A DNA stretch of 64,000 nucleotides, from contig CANTUZ010000004.1 of the NCBI GenBank assembly GCA_947846985.1, positions 3,958,927 through 4,022,926 on the forward strand, written 5' to 3'. This document shows, piece after piece, positions 48,235 through 61,148 of the stretch; position 1 is the first letter of the stretch, and each line of letters opens with the position of its first letter. The DNA comes from Fratercula arctica. Lineage: Eukaryota > Chordata > Aves > Charadriiformes > Alcidae. A model generated the notes under the pieces. The model was not told where the DNA came from. It ran no database searches and saw only the letters and a list, made by a program, of their open reading frames with translations. The position numbers and the translations under genes are program-made.

Positions 48235-51200
48235 GAGGTTTACGAACGGAAAGGAAGCACTGAAGCAGAAACAGAACCCTACTCCTAAATCTGCTTGTGA
48301 GTTTTTACCACTAGATGGTGCTTTCAAAAAGAATCAGTCAAACAAAAGTCAAAATACCAGCAAGGAAAGAAAGAAGTACAACAAATGAAACTGAAAGCAT
48401 ATCCCGTACACCATTAAACCACCAATCCTAAATTTCTGCTGTGGCCACACTGTGGTTCTGTGACAGAGAAAGGAAGCCTTAACACGCACTGTCATCACAA
48501 CAGGGATGTGACCAACAACAATGTATGAATCAATATTCCTAGCTCTTAATTGCTTCCAACAAACAATACTGGGGCATGGAGAGAAGGAAATCAAGTAGTG
48601 CAGCCTCTAGGCAAGCAGATGTCATTTTGAGACCATAGATGTATTACACTCAAAGTGACCTAAAGCCATCTCAGTTACCACCTGTCATATTCTCTTCCAG
48701 TATAACACTGGATCACTGGGCTCAGTGGTCTGGGAAAAGAGGAAAAAACACTTGGTATTTGTCCTTGTGAACAGACACAAATTGAGAGCGTTTTGCTGGT
48801 TATTTCCATCATTTAGAACCTCATCAAACAAACAGTATGAAAAGCTTGGCAATTACCTTTTGAATAATGTTGCATTTTGGTTTAAGAGACATCTAACATC
48901 GCTGTACAGATGTACAGCTCATCTGGCTAGAAGCTCCAAGTCATATTGTTTTGCCTTGTGCTGTAATCAGGTAATGAACAGAACACGGCACAGGAGAAAT
49001 ATTTTAGTTTCAGCCTTTGCACTGTCTTATTGTTTGTTTAAGCCTGTCCAACTGAGACTCCTTGCACTATACGCCCCTGGTCGCATTCCATTTGCAACAA
49101 AGGCATATTTCAGGGAAGTACCTCTCACAAAGAGGTATTGATGAACCAGAAATCAGAGTCTGGACAAATGACCATTTTTCTGTAAACACAGCTCTATTGT
49201 TTCAGCTTTTCTTCTCCCAGAGAATAAATATTTCATTATTCAAAGCAGCGGCTGAAAAGCAAATGACTCCTTCCCCTTCTACCAATAATCTTCCCCCATG
49301 GCTCTAGAGAAATCCAACTTAATGGTTTCCATGACTCCTCTCTTGCAATATTTGTATTATTTTTTTGCAGTCTTATCTTGTCCACAAATAAATTACTGTG
49401 GAGTTAAAAAAAAAAAAAAAGTAGTTTCCTACTCCTCTGTGACTTAGACCCATGAAAGCCTGAGCCTGTTAAGATGTATACAGTGATTTCTGTGACCATT
49501 TGCCCACCACACAGTAGTTACAGTTTGCTCTTTGCGTTTGCATCATCTATACTTAACTTTTGGTCATGCCCTGCTACTACCAATGCCTTCATTTTCACTA
49601 ATCCTGGATCTTCTTTTTTGGTTTTTATTCCATCCCTCAAACTGCCTCCTCTGTAATGAGTCCCTTCAGGAGTGCCTTCTCAGCTATTTCCCAGATATGA
49701 AATAAATCACTTCTGTCTTCCCTCCAACCTTTGCAGATTTCAAGATCTGATCTGAGTCAAGAACATGGGATTTAAATGCAGTCTCCAAACACTGTCCTTC
49801 TGGGAATCACTGTTTCTGTTCCACATAAACCCCTCCGCGCCCAGATTTACAAAATAGGGGCACTATTAAGCAACAGACCACTCTTCTGCAGGAGGAGGAT
49901 TCGTGAAGGCTTTCAAATACTCAAATCCAGACATGAAACATTTCTGTAATGGATTTTGGTACACTTCCCTATGCACAGCACACAAAACCAAAAATCTCAG
50001 TTGAAAATCATGCATGGGGAAAAAAATGAACCCTCTCATCACAGAGAAAGGAAAAATTACATTAACAGCAAACTGATCAAGCTTTGCTATGCCGTACTGA
50101 TAAAAAAACAACCTTCCAAAACAGCCAGTAGAACTACAGTGTAGAAGGAGAGATTATTCATTAAATGACAGATTTTCTTCCTTAAACATACACTTTTGAT
50201 TGGCCGGTGTTCAGTCATTCCTACTAAATTAATAGGATAATGGGACAAATGAAAGCGTAACAGGTCACTGCTCCAAACACCTTGATCCTCTTGCATATAT
50301 TTAACACAGTCTTGGAATGAAACTAAGAAGATTCAATTTCCCTTAGCAAAACATTCAATATATTATTCAAGGTTCCCAAGAGGGCTTTAATATAAACCTA
50401 CACAGCAAGAGACACTTAATATCTTCAATTAAATCACTGAAGATTCGGTAAAGGACAAGACCCTGCAGGAGGAGAGCATTCATATGAGGAGGAAAAAATA
50501 GGGAGTGTGTCACTATATGACAGCATCAACACAGGACTGCAGAGGAGTGAGAAGATTTCTGCACTGAGAAATGGTGCGTCTCCCCTTCCCTCCATCACAA
50601 GTTAGGGCTGACACATTCTCTGTCAGCAATTAGCTGCCCATGCTACTCTTCCTGTCCAATTTCGATTTCCCTGGTAGTTCACAAGCCCAGATGGGGTTAC
50701 ACGATAATCAACTGTTTCTAAGCCGAGATGTCAGTGTTGGGTAGAAAATAAAATCTTGTCTCATTCCTCATTTCGTTTGAGGCAAAGCAAAACAGAGCTC
50801 AGATTTCCTGGCTGTAGATCTTAAAGGACTGCAGATTTAAAAATCTGAGCCTTCACTGCATTCAGATGAATACATCTAGCTCATCTTGTTCTCTAAATAA
50901 GGAACAGAAAATGTATGCTTGTGACTTGTTGAGAAGGAAAAATAAGATCTAAACTGATTCGTTCTAGAAAGTTTACCAAAAAGAAAAGTAAGGTAACTTA
51001 GACACAGCATCTGGCTAGGATTCTTGATTATGTGATTACAACAACGTTTAACCGTAAAGTTACAGGAAAGCAAACGTGGTTTCAAGAAAATCTGAAGTAT
51101 TAATTGGTGTAGGACGTATAGATTCATGCGTATTAAAAGTGGTTAATGAAATTCTCTGTAGGTCATAAGTAGAAGCAAGATACAAGCTAAATAGTTCTGT

Positions 51201-53304
51201 ATCGGGACAACTACATTTGAGAAAGTATTAAGGGAAAGACAACGCAAAGAAAATAAATCGAGAGGATTAATAGAAAAAAAAATCTCCCCTCCAGGAGGAG
51301 AAAGGAAGAAAAGATACCAGGAAAATAAAAGCAGACAAAATGCTTGTATGAAGAGGAGCGGTAACACATTTCAATACTGCAAAACATTAGTTACTTTCCA
51401 CAATTGTTTAAAACCAGTTTTCTAGAGCTAGTTTGTATAGGATATCAGCCTCAGTGATACATACATTCTACTTGTTTAAAAATAAATTTCCTTGTTTTGT
51501 TTAACACTCTTATTTTAATACAGCCTTCAGCCTAATTCACGCTGTTCAGAATTACATCAAAACTGTTAAATGAATGAAATAAGTTCAAAGGCTAATGCAT
51601 GGGATATTCATAAAAAACCATGGACAAATATACACGTTACTCATTTGAGACCTTTGGCCTGAAAGAAAAATAGCATGTATGCCAACAGTGGGGGATCTCA
51701 ACAGATTTCCAGTATCTATAGAGATGTTAGGCATATAATTAAAAAAAAATAAAATCAATTCTCTTTATAGCTTGTCAGAGTTCCACTTAGCTAAGACTAT
51801 TCTCTAGTTTTGAGAGACAAGGAAATGGATTCTTGATCTTCTTTGAAGTTTCTTTCATTCTTTAGTGTGCCTCCTAAGTATAAGGGAAGGCAGCTACACT
51901 GAAAACTGTATTAATGAGAGCACTTTGGAGAGAAAAGGACTTGCAATTTGCTCTCTGTTCCAAAGCAGATCCCCTGCCCTAAATGAATCATTCTATACAT
52001 TCAGGCCTACAAGCTTTCTGGTTGCTCTAAACCCAGGGACAGCATAAAAATAGGTGGAAGAGGAACAGAGAAAAACGTAAAATTTTAGGAAAGGGTACCA
52101 GATGCACTCTTAAAAACAGGTAAAGCAGTACAGAATTAATATTTGAATAATTACACACTGTATTTGTAACAAATGGTAAAGCTACTTGTACAGAAGGGGC
52201 AATATAAAAACCACACAGCAGGTATTTCAAAAGGGGTAGTTATAAAACCCAAGAAACAGCATTAGTTGTGAATGGCTGTGGTCTCTAAAAAAGATTTTGA
52301 TAATGTAATTGCAGAATATGGATGCATTTCCTAGATGTGAGTGGAAGAAATAACACCCAGTATGACGCCTGGAGCATGCAGATGTGATGAAGAAAGAGGG
52401 ATTGATATTTGGTGCGAAATGAAAAAAGGCTCCTGCAGCATTGAGAAGAGAGCCTGACAGAACGCTTTTATTGCCAGGGCTGCTTAAAAGCAAGGAAGAT
52501 GGCAAATAGTTTATTAGATGTACAGGAATGCACAAAGATGAAATAGGGACAAGGAAATTCTGTGAAGATGCCTACTACTGCAGAAACTGAAGAATAAAAA
52601 AGGAATAACTCTCTGGAAAGACTACTTCTCTAGATGAAGCACAAAAACCTTCTCTGGTTTTTAAAATGGTGGATGGTGGCAATTTCAGTATGCCATTCTA
52701 AGAGTATATCATAATGTTTGCAGAATGAAACTCACCGATATAGAAGGGAGGAATCTGTTTGGAATATCTGACATGAGGATGTGGTGGTGGCTACTTAAAC
52801 ATTGGGAAACAACTTCTTGATATGTGGTAGGTACATGGAGTGACTTTGGCACGCTTCCCATCACACCCAATGCAAGACTTGTAACAGGATTAACAGGCAT
52901 TGCTAACAAAGGGCCACAGCTATCGCAAGAAATTCAACACCGGAAGTACTGACTTACCAAAGTACTCCTGAGTTGTTGAGATATACTCACGGCACTTGAA
53001 ACGCCATATTCTCTCCATGCTCTGTGGACTTGCATCAGTGGCCACACTTGATTACTATAGCAGGTTTGATTAATCATGCTGTTGGATTATTTTGTTTCAT
53101 ATCAGTTGCTGGAAATGACTGTCCCCTACCTCTCCCAGCTTTGTATGTAAATAAGACAGTGTATTTATATTAAATAATCACCTGGCACTGGAGCCTGAAC
53201 TCAGGATCTTTGCTCTGTAACCCTCACAAGCATCCTAATAAGAAGGCTGAAGAGTCCTGTTCTTTTTTTCTTTTCCTCTCAGGTGTAAGTCGCTAATCAG
53301 CAAT
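48235..53304. other. Single-copy AT-rich DNA, no gene recognised
   Basis: The longest frame is 138 codons on plus (48,725-49,141), basic and Cys-containing but unlike any family I know. Two hairpins lie inside it (48,901-48,918 and 49,119-49,137). A 15-base A run lies at 49,406. The remainder shows only short frames. Confidence 0.5.
48901..48918. repeat. Perfect inverted repeat, 8-bp stem, 2-nt loop
   Basis: GCTGTACA-GA-TGTACAGC. A second inverted repeat, TACCTCT-CACAA-AGAGGTA, follows 200 bases later at 49,119-49,137. Confidence 0.8.
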
Positions 53305-53390
53305 ATAGGATTGAAAGGGACCTCCTGGGTTGCAACTATTATCCTGTTATTGCAGGAATTCAGCCTTTCATAGACTTATCAGGCTCATCT
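53305..53390 (-). mobile_element. Possible ancient CR1 remnant
   Basis: AGGATTGAAAGGGACCTCCT, CTGTTATTGCAGGAATTCAG and CCTTTCATAGA resemble the antisense of a CR1 3' end, but with many differences. Called from memory of the family, without alignment. Confidence 0.35.
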
Positions 53391-56084
53391 TAAAAGCAAA
53401 GTACTTTGAGGACAAATGGAAGAGGTACAAAAGGTTACAGTTATTATTAGTTTACCAAGTAGAGTGTATAAGCATGCATCTAGAGCACGGTCCGAGGAGA
53501 CAGAAGCCATGTGTTCAGATACTGACGGAAGGAAGGACATGAATTCTTTTCTACAGACTAACACTGTTTAGCAAACTTTTCCAGACTACTGCTTAGGGTT
53601 GTCTTTGACTACGAAGACAGAACTACGCTGAGCCCAATATGGCCTGTGCATCTTCTGACAACAGGGAAAAAAAAAAAAAGAAAAAAGCAGGAAAAAAAAA
53701 GTACCCCCCTGCATGAGACAGACGGAAAATGCAGAACTCCAGTTAAAGGAAATTAATAACTATTTGTTTTGTCAAGCTTTTGTCACTCTACAATTAAAGC
53801 TATGAATACTCTCTGAACAACCATTTATAAAAACAGAAAACCAAAACACACACACACACACCATACCACACCCCTGCCAATTACGCCAGTATCGAATGAC
53901 CAGTGAGGTCTCAGTTCAAGTAATTACTTCCTTGAGTCCCTGTTGAGGTTCTGCATGTTAGCTCTATTCATTACTCCTGCCATTCAGGTGAGGTAAGGAG
54001 AACAAACAAGATGCACAGAACTTTTTGGGTTTGGTGGGTTTTTTTAGTAGGTGTGGTAAAGACTGTGCTCTTATTACTGAGAAATGTTGCAAGAACCAAA
54101 TATAATAAAACACTGCTGCAGTAATTCATTTGTTTTGCTGCCCCCTTGTTTTTTTTTCTTCTTCTTTCAAACAGCAACATGTTTTAGTAGGGTATCCAAG
54201 CACTATTAATTATCTTGTTTATGGTCATACACTACTAACCTTTCCTGCTTATACAGGAAAATTACATAAGCCACAGTTTACCAGCACATATGATTTGTTA
54301 CAGCTGTATCTGCAAGCCTAATCAGTACTTCCTAAAGTCGCCTATCAAGGAAACACAAAACCAAAGTGCATTCAGGCATCTTGCTGGATTGATTTACTTT
54401 CTCTGCAGGCAGATTTTGAACTCTGTACTTGTTACAATATGTAGATAACACAGACTAGAAGAACATCAGTTGGTTCTGAAAAGCAACTTGCATTGGTTAG
54501 TTATAAAAACCTCCAAGGTTTGCTAAGTATTTAAAAGATCTTTCTTTTTTTTTTTCTTTTTACAAGGAGACTTTATTGTAGTAGCATTTTGTAATTGCTG
54601 CTGCGTGTGTAAAAAACTAACCAGATTAAGCAAACCCCATCAGGTAATAGACTTTTAATACCTTTTGATACTTTTAAATGACAAGACTTATCGCCAGTAT
54701 CTGCTATGTGTTGCCTTCCTCAAATTTAAAGGGAAAACTTTAGACCTTATATTCTTTTAAGAGAGATAAAGATGGCTACAAAAAGCATTATTTGCACACA
54801 GTTTAGAAACCTGCAAAGTAACCAATTACATTTGTAAATAATGAAACATTTTAAAGTACAACTAAAAACACAATCTTTTAAGCAGGTTAAATCCACATGG
54901 ATGGTTTGTGAGTTTATACCAATCAGCTTGGTCAGAGATGTAACAATCACCCAGCATTTGAGCCTTCATCTGAACGATACCAATGACTTTTCAATTTTCA
55001 GCTTCAATTTCAACTCCCAAAGAATAAAAGAAAACATCATAACTGAAAAGAGAAGTTTATGGATAGAAATAATAGTAAACAAAACCTTGTGCATGATTTT
55101 TCGTGTGCAGATTTTTTATATACTGAGTGACTTTTCTTCTGAAATTGATTTAAAAACAAACAATTTAGTCAAAATGTAAACACAAACATCTATCTTGCTA
55201 TTTCAACATTTCTTTTTAAAAGCATGAGGAGGAAGGGGTTATTACATAATTCAAGAAGCAACTTAAGTGTGCAACATCAGAAGAGCAATATTAGAACATG
55301 AGAATAATACGGAGTTGCACAGGTTTTGAACCGACTTCAGCAAACCACAGCTAAGTGTAGAAAAAACAAATGAACGAAAACTCACCAGAATAGGCAACAT
55401 AAAAACAACCCTACTCAACAAACACACCATCTAACACTTCTTGCCTGCTTATTGCATTTCAAACTAATATCTACACTACCTTAAAAGCTTAAAATGCTGA
55501 GACACAAACACAGCTTAATTTTCCATAGCAGATTTTATAAAGACACGCTCACCTCTATTTAGTAACAGAAGAAAAACAAAAAGATTCTTTAAGTTTTCCA
55601 ATTACAATCCCATATACAGAACTCTGTTGAAATCAGTACAAAACTAACAAAAAAGAACTCAATTCATGAATTCATATGCTCTCCAGTTGAGAGTTCTCAA
55701 CACATGGGTGAACAAAGTCTCTCGAGGCTGCTATTCAGATTTCGACAGTGGGAAAAGAAAATACCATTTGGAGAGAGAGAGCGCGCGCAGCCACTTCCTA
55801 TAATCAATTCCCCCATTACTCGCCTACAACGTTCAGTCATTATATTTAGACAGTTAGACAATAAAACCCTACCTTTAATGATTGCTTATAGAGTCGCTGC
55901 CCATGGAGTTGCTTGTTTCCCTTCCTGAACCTGCTGAAACAGCCTGCCTCCATCCCTTCCTGCAGTAATAAAAGAAATCAAGGTCAGCTGCATTTCCAGA
56001 AGAGCTTCCTTTAAGCTGTTTTGATACTTACTGCAGTTAGAATCACCTGGTTCTTGGATTACACGACCTAGTGAATAACAGCTG
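53391..56084. other. Single-copy AT-rich DNA, no gene recognised
   Basis: Contains A runs at 53,667-53,700, a (CA)8 microsatellite at 53,846-53,861, and a GAGAGAGAGAGCGCGCGC tract at about 55,771. The 112-codon frame at 54,841-55,179 is Ile/Asn/Lys-rich as AT-rich DNA gives, and matches nothing known. Confidence 0.55.
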
Positions 56085-56330
56085 TGTATCTGTCATCTTT
56101 ATCTCCTTCAGGGTTTTGCAAATCTTGACCATATCCTCCCCCAGCTTTTTCCTTTACACATAGAAGAGTTCTCGCTTCTTTTGTCTCTAAGGTTCAATCC
56201 CCTTAAACACTTTTAAGTGCTCTTCACTGTACCTTCTCTAACTGCAGTGTGTCCTTTATAACAAGGCACAGTGCAGCAGCATTAATGGTTTTAACAGTTT
56301 TCTACATCAAAGTGTTCTGAGCCTGTGGTC
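56085..56330 (-). mobile_element. Possible ancient CR1/L3-like remnant
   Basis: On plus: GGGTTTTGCAAATCTTGACC, ATATCCTCCCCCAGC and CACTGTACCTTCTCTAACTG follow the order of antisense CR1/L3 reverse-transcriptase segments ('-ATCATATCCCCC-' then '-CTCTGTACCTTTTC-'). Divergence is high, so this is a family-level guess. Confidence 0.4.
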
Positions 56331-58452
56331 AACGAATGCCCAGGACAAAACCGTCCTCAGAAAGTTACTGTACTGCCCGACAACAAATAATAAGAGATGA
56401 AATCTCACCTCAGTTTGCTTATAAATGAATCCTTCTTCCTTTGTTAGAGTTTCTGGTCAAGGAAACAGAATGTTATGTTTTATAAGCACACACACTGCAC
56501 TGAGGAAACAACTGCAGGTGCATCACAGGTTTCTCCTCTAAGTGAAAATCTAATTGAGATGCCCCATGTTCTGCTGCTACGCAGATACACATCAGTTAAC
56601 TACAAATTACCATTTCACACTTACAGGATCCACAAAACACAGCCTGATCACAGAGTAGTTATTTTCTGTTGGGAACCACCATTCATAGCTGTAATATACA
56701 GTTACGGGAGTCACCTACGTAGGTAGAATAAACACCACTTTTATATTAGTGTCAATTATGTGAGATAATAAGGCCAACAGTTGCCTACAGCAAAGGCAGG
56801 CTGTTCTGTACACCTTCATGGTGTTTACGGGGATCTGTGAACAAGGTCACAAGAAGTGGCAAACAGATCTAGAAGAGATGGTTGTCTGGTAACACTGCAG
56901 TTAAATGAGGTAATATACATTTCAGATGATTAGTTCCATCTGGAAAACTGGTAAGGCAATAGAACTAAAAACCTTATTTAAATAAATTAGTTTGCCTGCT
57001 TATGATCTCATACCAATTAACAAGCAAAATTAGCTAACGCTATCTTAGATGAGTTACAAGCAAGGTTATACTTCTACTTTGTTCTGTAGAAACTCCTGAA
57101 GTATGTGCATGTATAGTCAAAGCAATCAAGGCACTAGGAAAAAAACACTTAAAGAACTGTATGTGAATCATCATGATCCAGAAATCTGGAGAAATTACTC
57201 TCTCTGTTGCCAACAAACCAGTGCAAATCAGGAGAGAAGCACAAGGGATGTAATCTTCAATTTAATTTCCATACATTGTCCAGTCCAATCAACCAGATTC
57301 GAAGGAACCCAAATCTGGAATTAACAGTTAATATTTTGATATTCTTATGAGTACGATAAAAACTCCAGTGGGCAGCAAACGCGACAGGAAAGAGTGCTCT
57401 GTAGCTGCTGTACTCTCGCCTTCATCCAATAGAATCCAGTTCCAAATCCCTCAGAGAAACAAGATGCATTTCTTGTTCCTCAGTTAGTAAAAATAACTTT
57501 GATAACATCGGTGTCCCGCTTAAAAGCAAATGAAATAAATTTCTCTCTTGAAAAATATTATTAAGGTGTCCTTTGGACGCCTTGGTTATTCAAAAACACT
57601 TATGATGAGTTTATTAGCCCCGTAAAACTTTCATGAAAATTAAAAATGCTTCATATTTTTAGTATTTTGTGACTTTTTATTATTTTATTTGAATATGATT
57701 TCCTTGTCACAATTTGGAATTCCAAGATTCCAAAACTTTTGCAACACAGAATTTCTGTGTTACATTCTGGAATTTACTGGAGAACAAAAATTCCATGTTT
57801 CAGTATTGGGCTGTATGCCTTATATAACTTAGATTTATAATAAAAGCTTAATTAATAATTATTACCTTATATTTACTGTCTCCACAGCTGGGTTGCTATA
57901 AGTATGCAGCAAGTAAAAAACACAACAATCGGTTAAACACAGAAAAAAACCCAACTACTTTGTATTATGCACTTTATTTTTGTTCTAAAAACAATCTACA
58001 GTTCACTTGCATCTCTTTAATGATAAAAGAAATATATGAATATCACTATATTGTTTATCAAAATAACAAGTCAGGCAATAAAAGACTGGAGCTGTCATGT
58101 ACAAGACATGGATATTCCAGAGCACAATACTACTTTATCTGCCAAGACCCCATAAATTGAGTCTCTGGGAGTGCCCAGAATTTCCAAGAGATATTAAAAT
58201 GTGACAAAACTTGGTATTACGTATTAATAATTGCATCACACAAGTTAATAATTCTGACTTCAATTACTTTGCAAAATTATTGTGATATGGAACTTTAGAA
58301 GGTTTTACCCCAAACTGCACTGTATCTCCATATTTAAAACCTACAGTGAAGGCAAGACAATCAACGTTTAGTACATCTGGAGTCTTCTATACCAGGAAAC
58401 CATTGCAAAGAAATGGTCAGTCACTATTTGAAGTTGCTTTTCCTGGACTAGT

Positions 58453-58477
58453 AAAAAAAAAAAAAAAAAAAAAAAAT
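58453..58477 (+). repeat. Poly(A)25 run
   Basis: 25 consecutive A, no recognised element upstream. Confidence 0.88.
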
Positions 58478-60085
58478 CATTCCAGGACTAGCTGCCCAGA
58501 AAACAGTAAACTGAGATTATACTAACTGAGGATTCTAGTTTGAAGATACTCTTCCAATCCACAAGTCAGTCTCTCTGAGAGCAGGTAATGTTGTAACATT
58601 AGGTACTGTATTAGGCACTTCCCTCCAATGAAAAATCATCGTCCTTGAAAAAAATACGAAATTGTTAAATACAAAATTATACACGTATCTGGAGTTTGAA
58701 ATAAAACCAATTTTGCAACAGCACGTAACCATAACAGGCAAAGACAGGACAATACCACGTACTTGGAGTTGAAATATTTGCACCAAAGAAAGATCCCTAC
58801 ATTGCATTACAATAAATGAGGAAATCATTAACTCTAAACACATTAGTTTTCAATAAAATGTTTTATCTGACCTATGCCCATCTGCTGACGATAGGAAACC
58901 GGGAAGGCAGAACACTGATAAAATCAAGCAACTCTGACTTGCTGACAGGAAAGGTAGAAGGTGCAGGGATGAATAAAGAAGCTCATAAAAGTAACATTCT
59001 CTCCTGAGTTAGTATTAAATAGTATACAGTAATGAAATTCAAAATACTACCATTACTGTGAGACATTTTCGTTATAATGTTCCATGAAAAGACTGTTAAA
59101 TCAATTTTTTACCAAGGTAGGTCTGATAGGTAATTTTAATAAAATTCCCCAGGTAAGTGCAACAATTGCTACTTTTCAGTCTTACTACTCCCACAGCAAA
59201 AACATCTTTATTAAAGCTGCTACCCAAGAAACAAAAAAGATACTCATAAACATTCAGGAGATACCAACATATCTCAGGAAACTCTGAACAAAATTCACAG
59301 TTTGTTCAAATCTAGCTTTAAGTCCACTGTTAACCTAAGAATGGTTCTGCTCTATTTGGATTTTACTAAACTAGTTACCACTGGAATAAGTAAGTAATTT
59401 AGATATGCAGAGGAGCTGAATTTATTCAACTATTACCTATTGTCTTCAGCTGGCATTACAGTTTGAAATTTAATTTGCCGGGAAGTAACTAAAACTTTCA
59501 ACACAGTAGCACCTAATTTAATGTTAACTGGATGTCAAATGGGGCAGAAGATTTGGGAAACTTTAATGGTTTGTTTTATATGTGAGAAACTGAAGAGCTT
59601 TTAAAAGGCTCTATAATGAATATCACGAGAAATTCTATGTCCCAAATAAATTGGATTAATTTGAATGAAAGTAAAGCTTCATTTTCTTTTGCAAGCCATC
59701 TTTACTTGAATGGAGGTCCATTGAAAGCTTATGTTCAGTTTTCTTATCATGCATTTAATTAACTTATCATTCAAATTTCATTAACTTTCTTGTTTTGTCT
59801 GATGAAACTTAATTCACTTTTATTAAAGGAGTAACTTGATCTGTCGAATCAGAAAGACTCTCTGAAACTTCTTTTCCTTTAAATCTCATTACAAAAACTT
59901 CAATGAAAGAAACGTTTACCTTGGTGGCTCCATAAAACGCTTTTGAACTTGTAACTTAAAGCAAGCGGCGGAAAAGTTTGGATTTTTAAAAGTGTGTGGC
60001 AGGCAGGGAGCAAGTCTTGTTCTTTCAAAGAGTGTTGTTGTCTGTCAGCTGTGAAATTACAATTTTGTTATATAATAAGTGAATT

Positions 60086-60124
60086 AAAAAAACCCCACAC
60101 CCCCAAACCACACACACAAAACCA
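60086..60124. repeat. A/C-rich low-complexity tract
   Basis: About 39 bases of A and C (AAAAAAACCCCACACCCCCA and onward). Confidence 0.75.
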
Positions 60125-60259
60125 ATTGGAGAATTACCATTAGTATTTAAACCTTATCAGGTGATGGCTTGGAAGGTTACTAGTAGGTCTTTCCCAGGAG
60201 GATGCCGGGTTAAATTTTTTTTAACTACTCTTCTCCAAGTAGGGATGTAAAGTTTGGAG

Positions 60260-60470
60260 AGCTGAGTGCCCTTTTTTTGCAAGAAGGAGAAGATAAAGGG
60301 CTGTATATTGCTCAACTAGTCAGGAGCAGTGTTGTGATTTGGGTTGGTCTGGCTGCTAAAATGAATGACGTGCTCTACTGACTGAGGTAGCTAGGCAAAT
60401 TTGGCACCCAACATGGGGCAACTGCATTTAACTCTAATGAAGGGGAGAAAAGGCTTCAGAGTTCTTGTGT
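60260..60470 (+). mobile_element. Possible retroviral LTR end with primer-binding site
   Basis: TGGCACCCAACATGGGGC at 60,402-60,419 matches the lysine-tRNA type primer-binding site TGGCGCCCAACGTGGGGC at 16 of 18 positions. Both differences are CpG to CpA, the expected decay of methylated CpG. It is preceded by GCAAAT, compatible with an LTR ending in CA a few bases before the site. The left LTR border could not be placed, and no gag-like frame follows because a CR1 begins at about 60,495. If real, this is the last part of a 5' LTR plus leader from an endogenous retrovirus, with the internal region lost. Confidence 0.35.
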
Positions 60471-60491
60471 GCTTTGGTTTTTAACCAAAGC
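60471..60491. repeat. Inverted repeat, 9-bp stem, 3-nt loop
   Basis: GCTTTGGTT-TTT-AACCAAAGC, lying between the LTR-like sequence and the start of the CR1. Confidence 0.8.
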
Positions 60492-60494
60492 TAG

Positions 60495-61148
60495 CTGCCA
60501 GTGAAGAAGGAGCACGGGTGTTAGGACACCGCTCCACCAAAATGCTCCTTACAGTTGACCTTGAGTCTGCCAAGGTAGCCAATGGTGTCCTGGGGTGTGT
60601 TAAAAAGAGTGTGGCCAGCAGGTTGAGGAAGGCCTCATCCTCCCTCTCTACTCTGGTGAGGCTGTATCTGGAGCCTTGTGTCTGGTTCTGGGCTCCCCAG
60701 TTCAAGAAAGAGAAGGAACTACCGGAGAGGTATGAAGATGATGAAGGGATAGAGCACCTCTTTCCTAAGGTGAAGCTGAGAGGCCTGGGGCTGTTCAGCC
60801 TGGAGCAGAGAAGACTGAGAGGGGATCTCATCAATGCTGATCAATATTTAAAAGCTGGGTGTCAGGTGGATGGGGCTAGACTCTTTTCCAGTGGTGCCCA
60901 CTGACAGGACAAGGGGCGCAAACTGGAACACAGGAAATGCCGTCTTGAACGTGAGAAAGAACTTATTTACTCTAAGGGTGACGGAGCACTGGAAGAGGCT
61001 GCCCAGAGAGGCTGTGGGGTCTCCTTCTCTGGAGGTATTCAAAACCCAGCGGGATGCGTTCCTGCCTAACCTGCTTTTGAGGTGACCTTGCTTTGGCAGG
61101 TGGTTGGGCGAGATGGTCTCCAGAGGTCCCGGCCACTTTATGACTCCC
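60495..61148 (+). mobile_element. CR1 LINE fragment, plus sense, about 650 bp
   Basis: The only plus-sense CR1 and the longest uninterrupted one. Recognisable blocks in order: AATGGTGTCCTGGGGTGTGT, AGTGTGGCCAGCAGGTTGAG, CTGGTTCTGGGCTCC, CTGTTCAGCCTGGAGCAGAG, GACAGGACAAGGGGCGCAAA, GAGCACTGGAAGAGGCTGCC, CTCTGGAGGTATTCAAAACC and GATGGTCTCCAGAGGTCCC. Its 3' end is diverged and merges with the CpG island at about 61,130-61,148. It carries the end of the reverse-transcriptase ORF but is broken by stops, so it is inactive. It is a different, older subfamily from the 28-38 kb copies. Confidence 0.9.

Larger units (their letters stand above)
56331..60259. other. Single-copy AT-rich DNA, no gene recognised
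   Basis: No frame above about 102 codons. It contains a near-perfect 19-bp palindrome at 57,743-57,761, a 25-base A run at 58,453-58,477 and an A/C-rich tract at 60,086-60,124. The sequence at 59,500-59,930 is very AT-rich. Confidence 0.6.
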
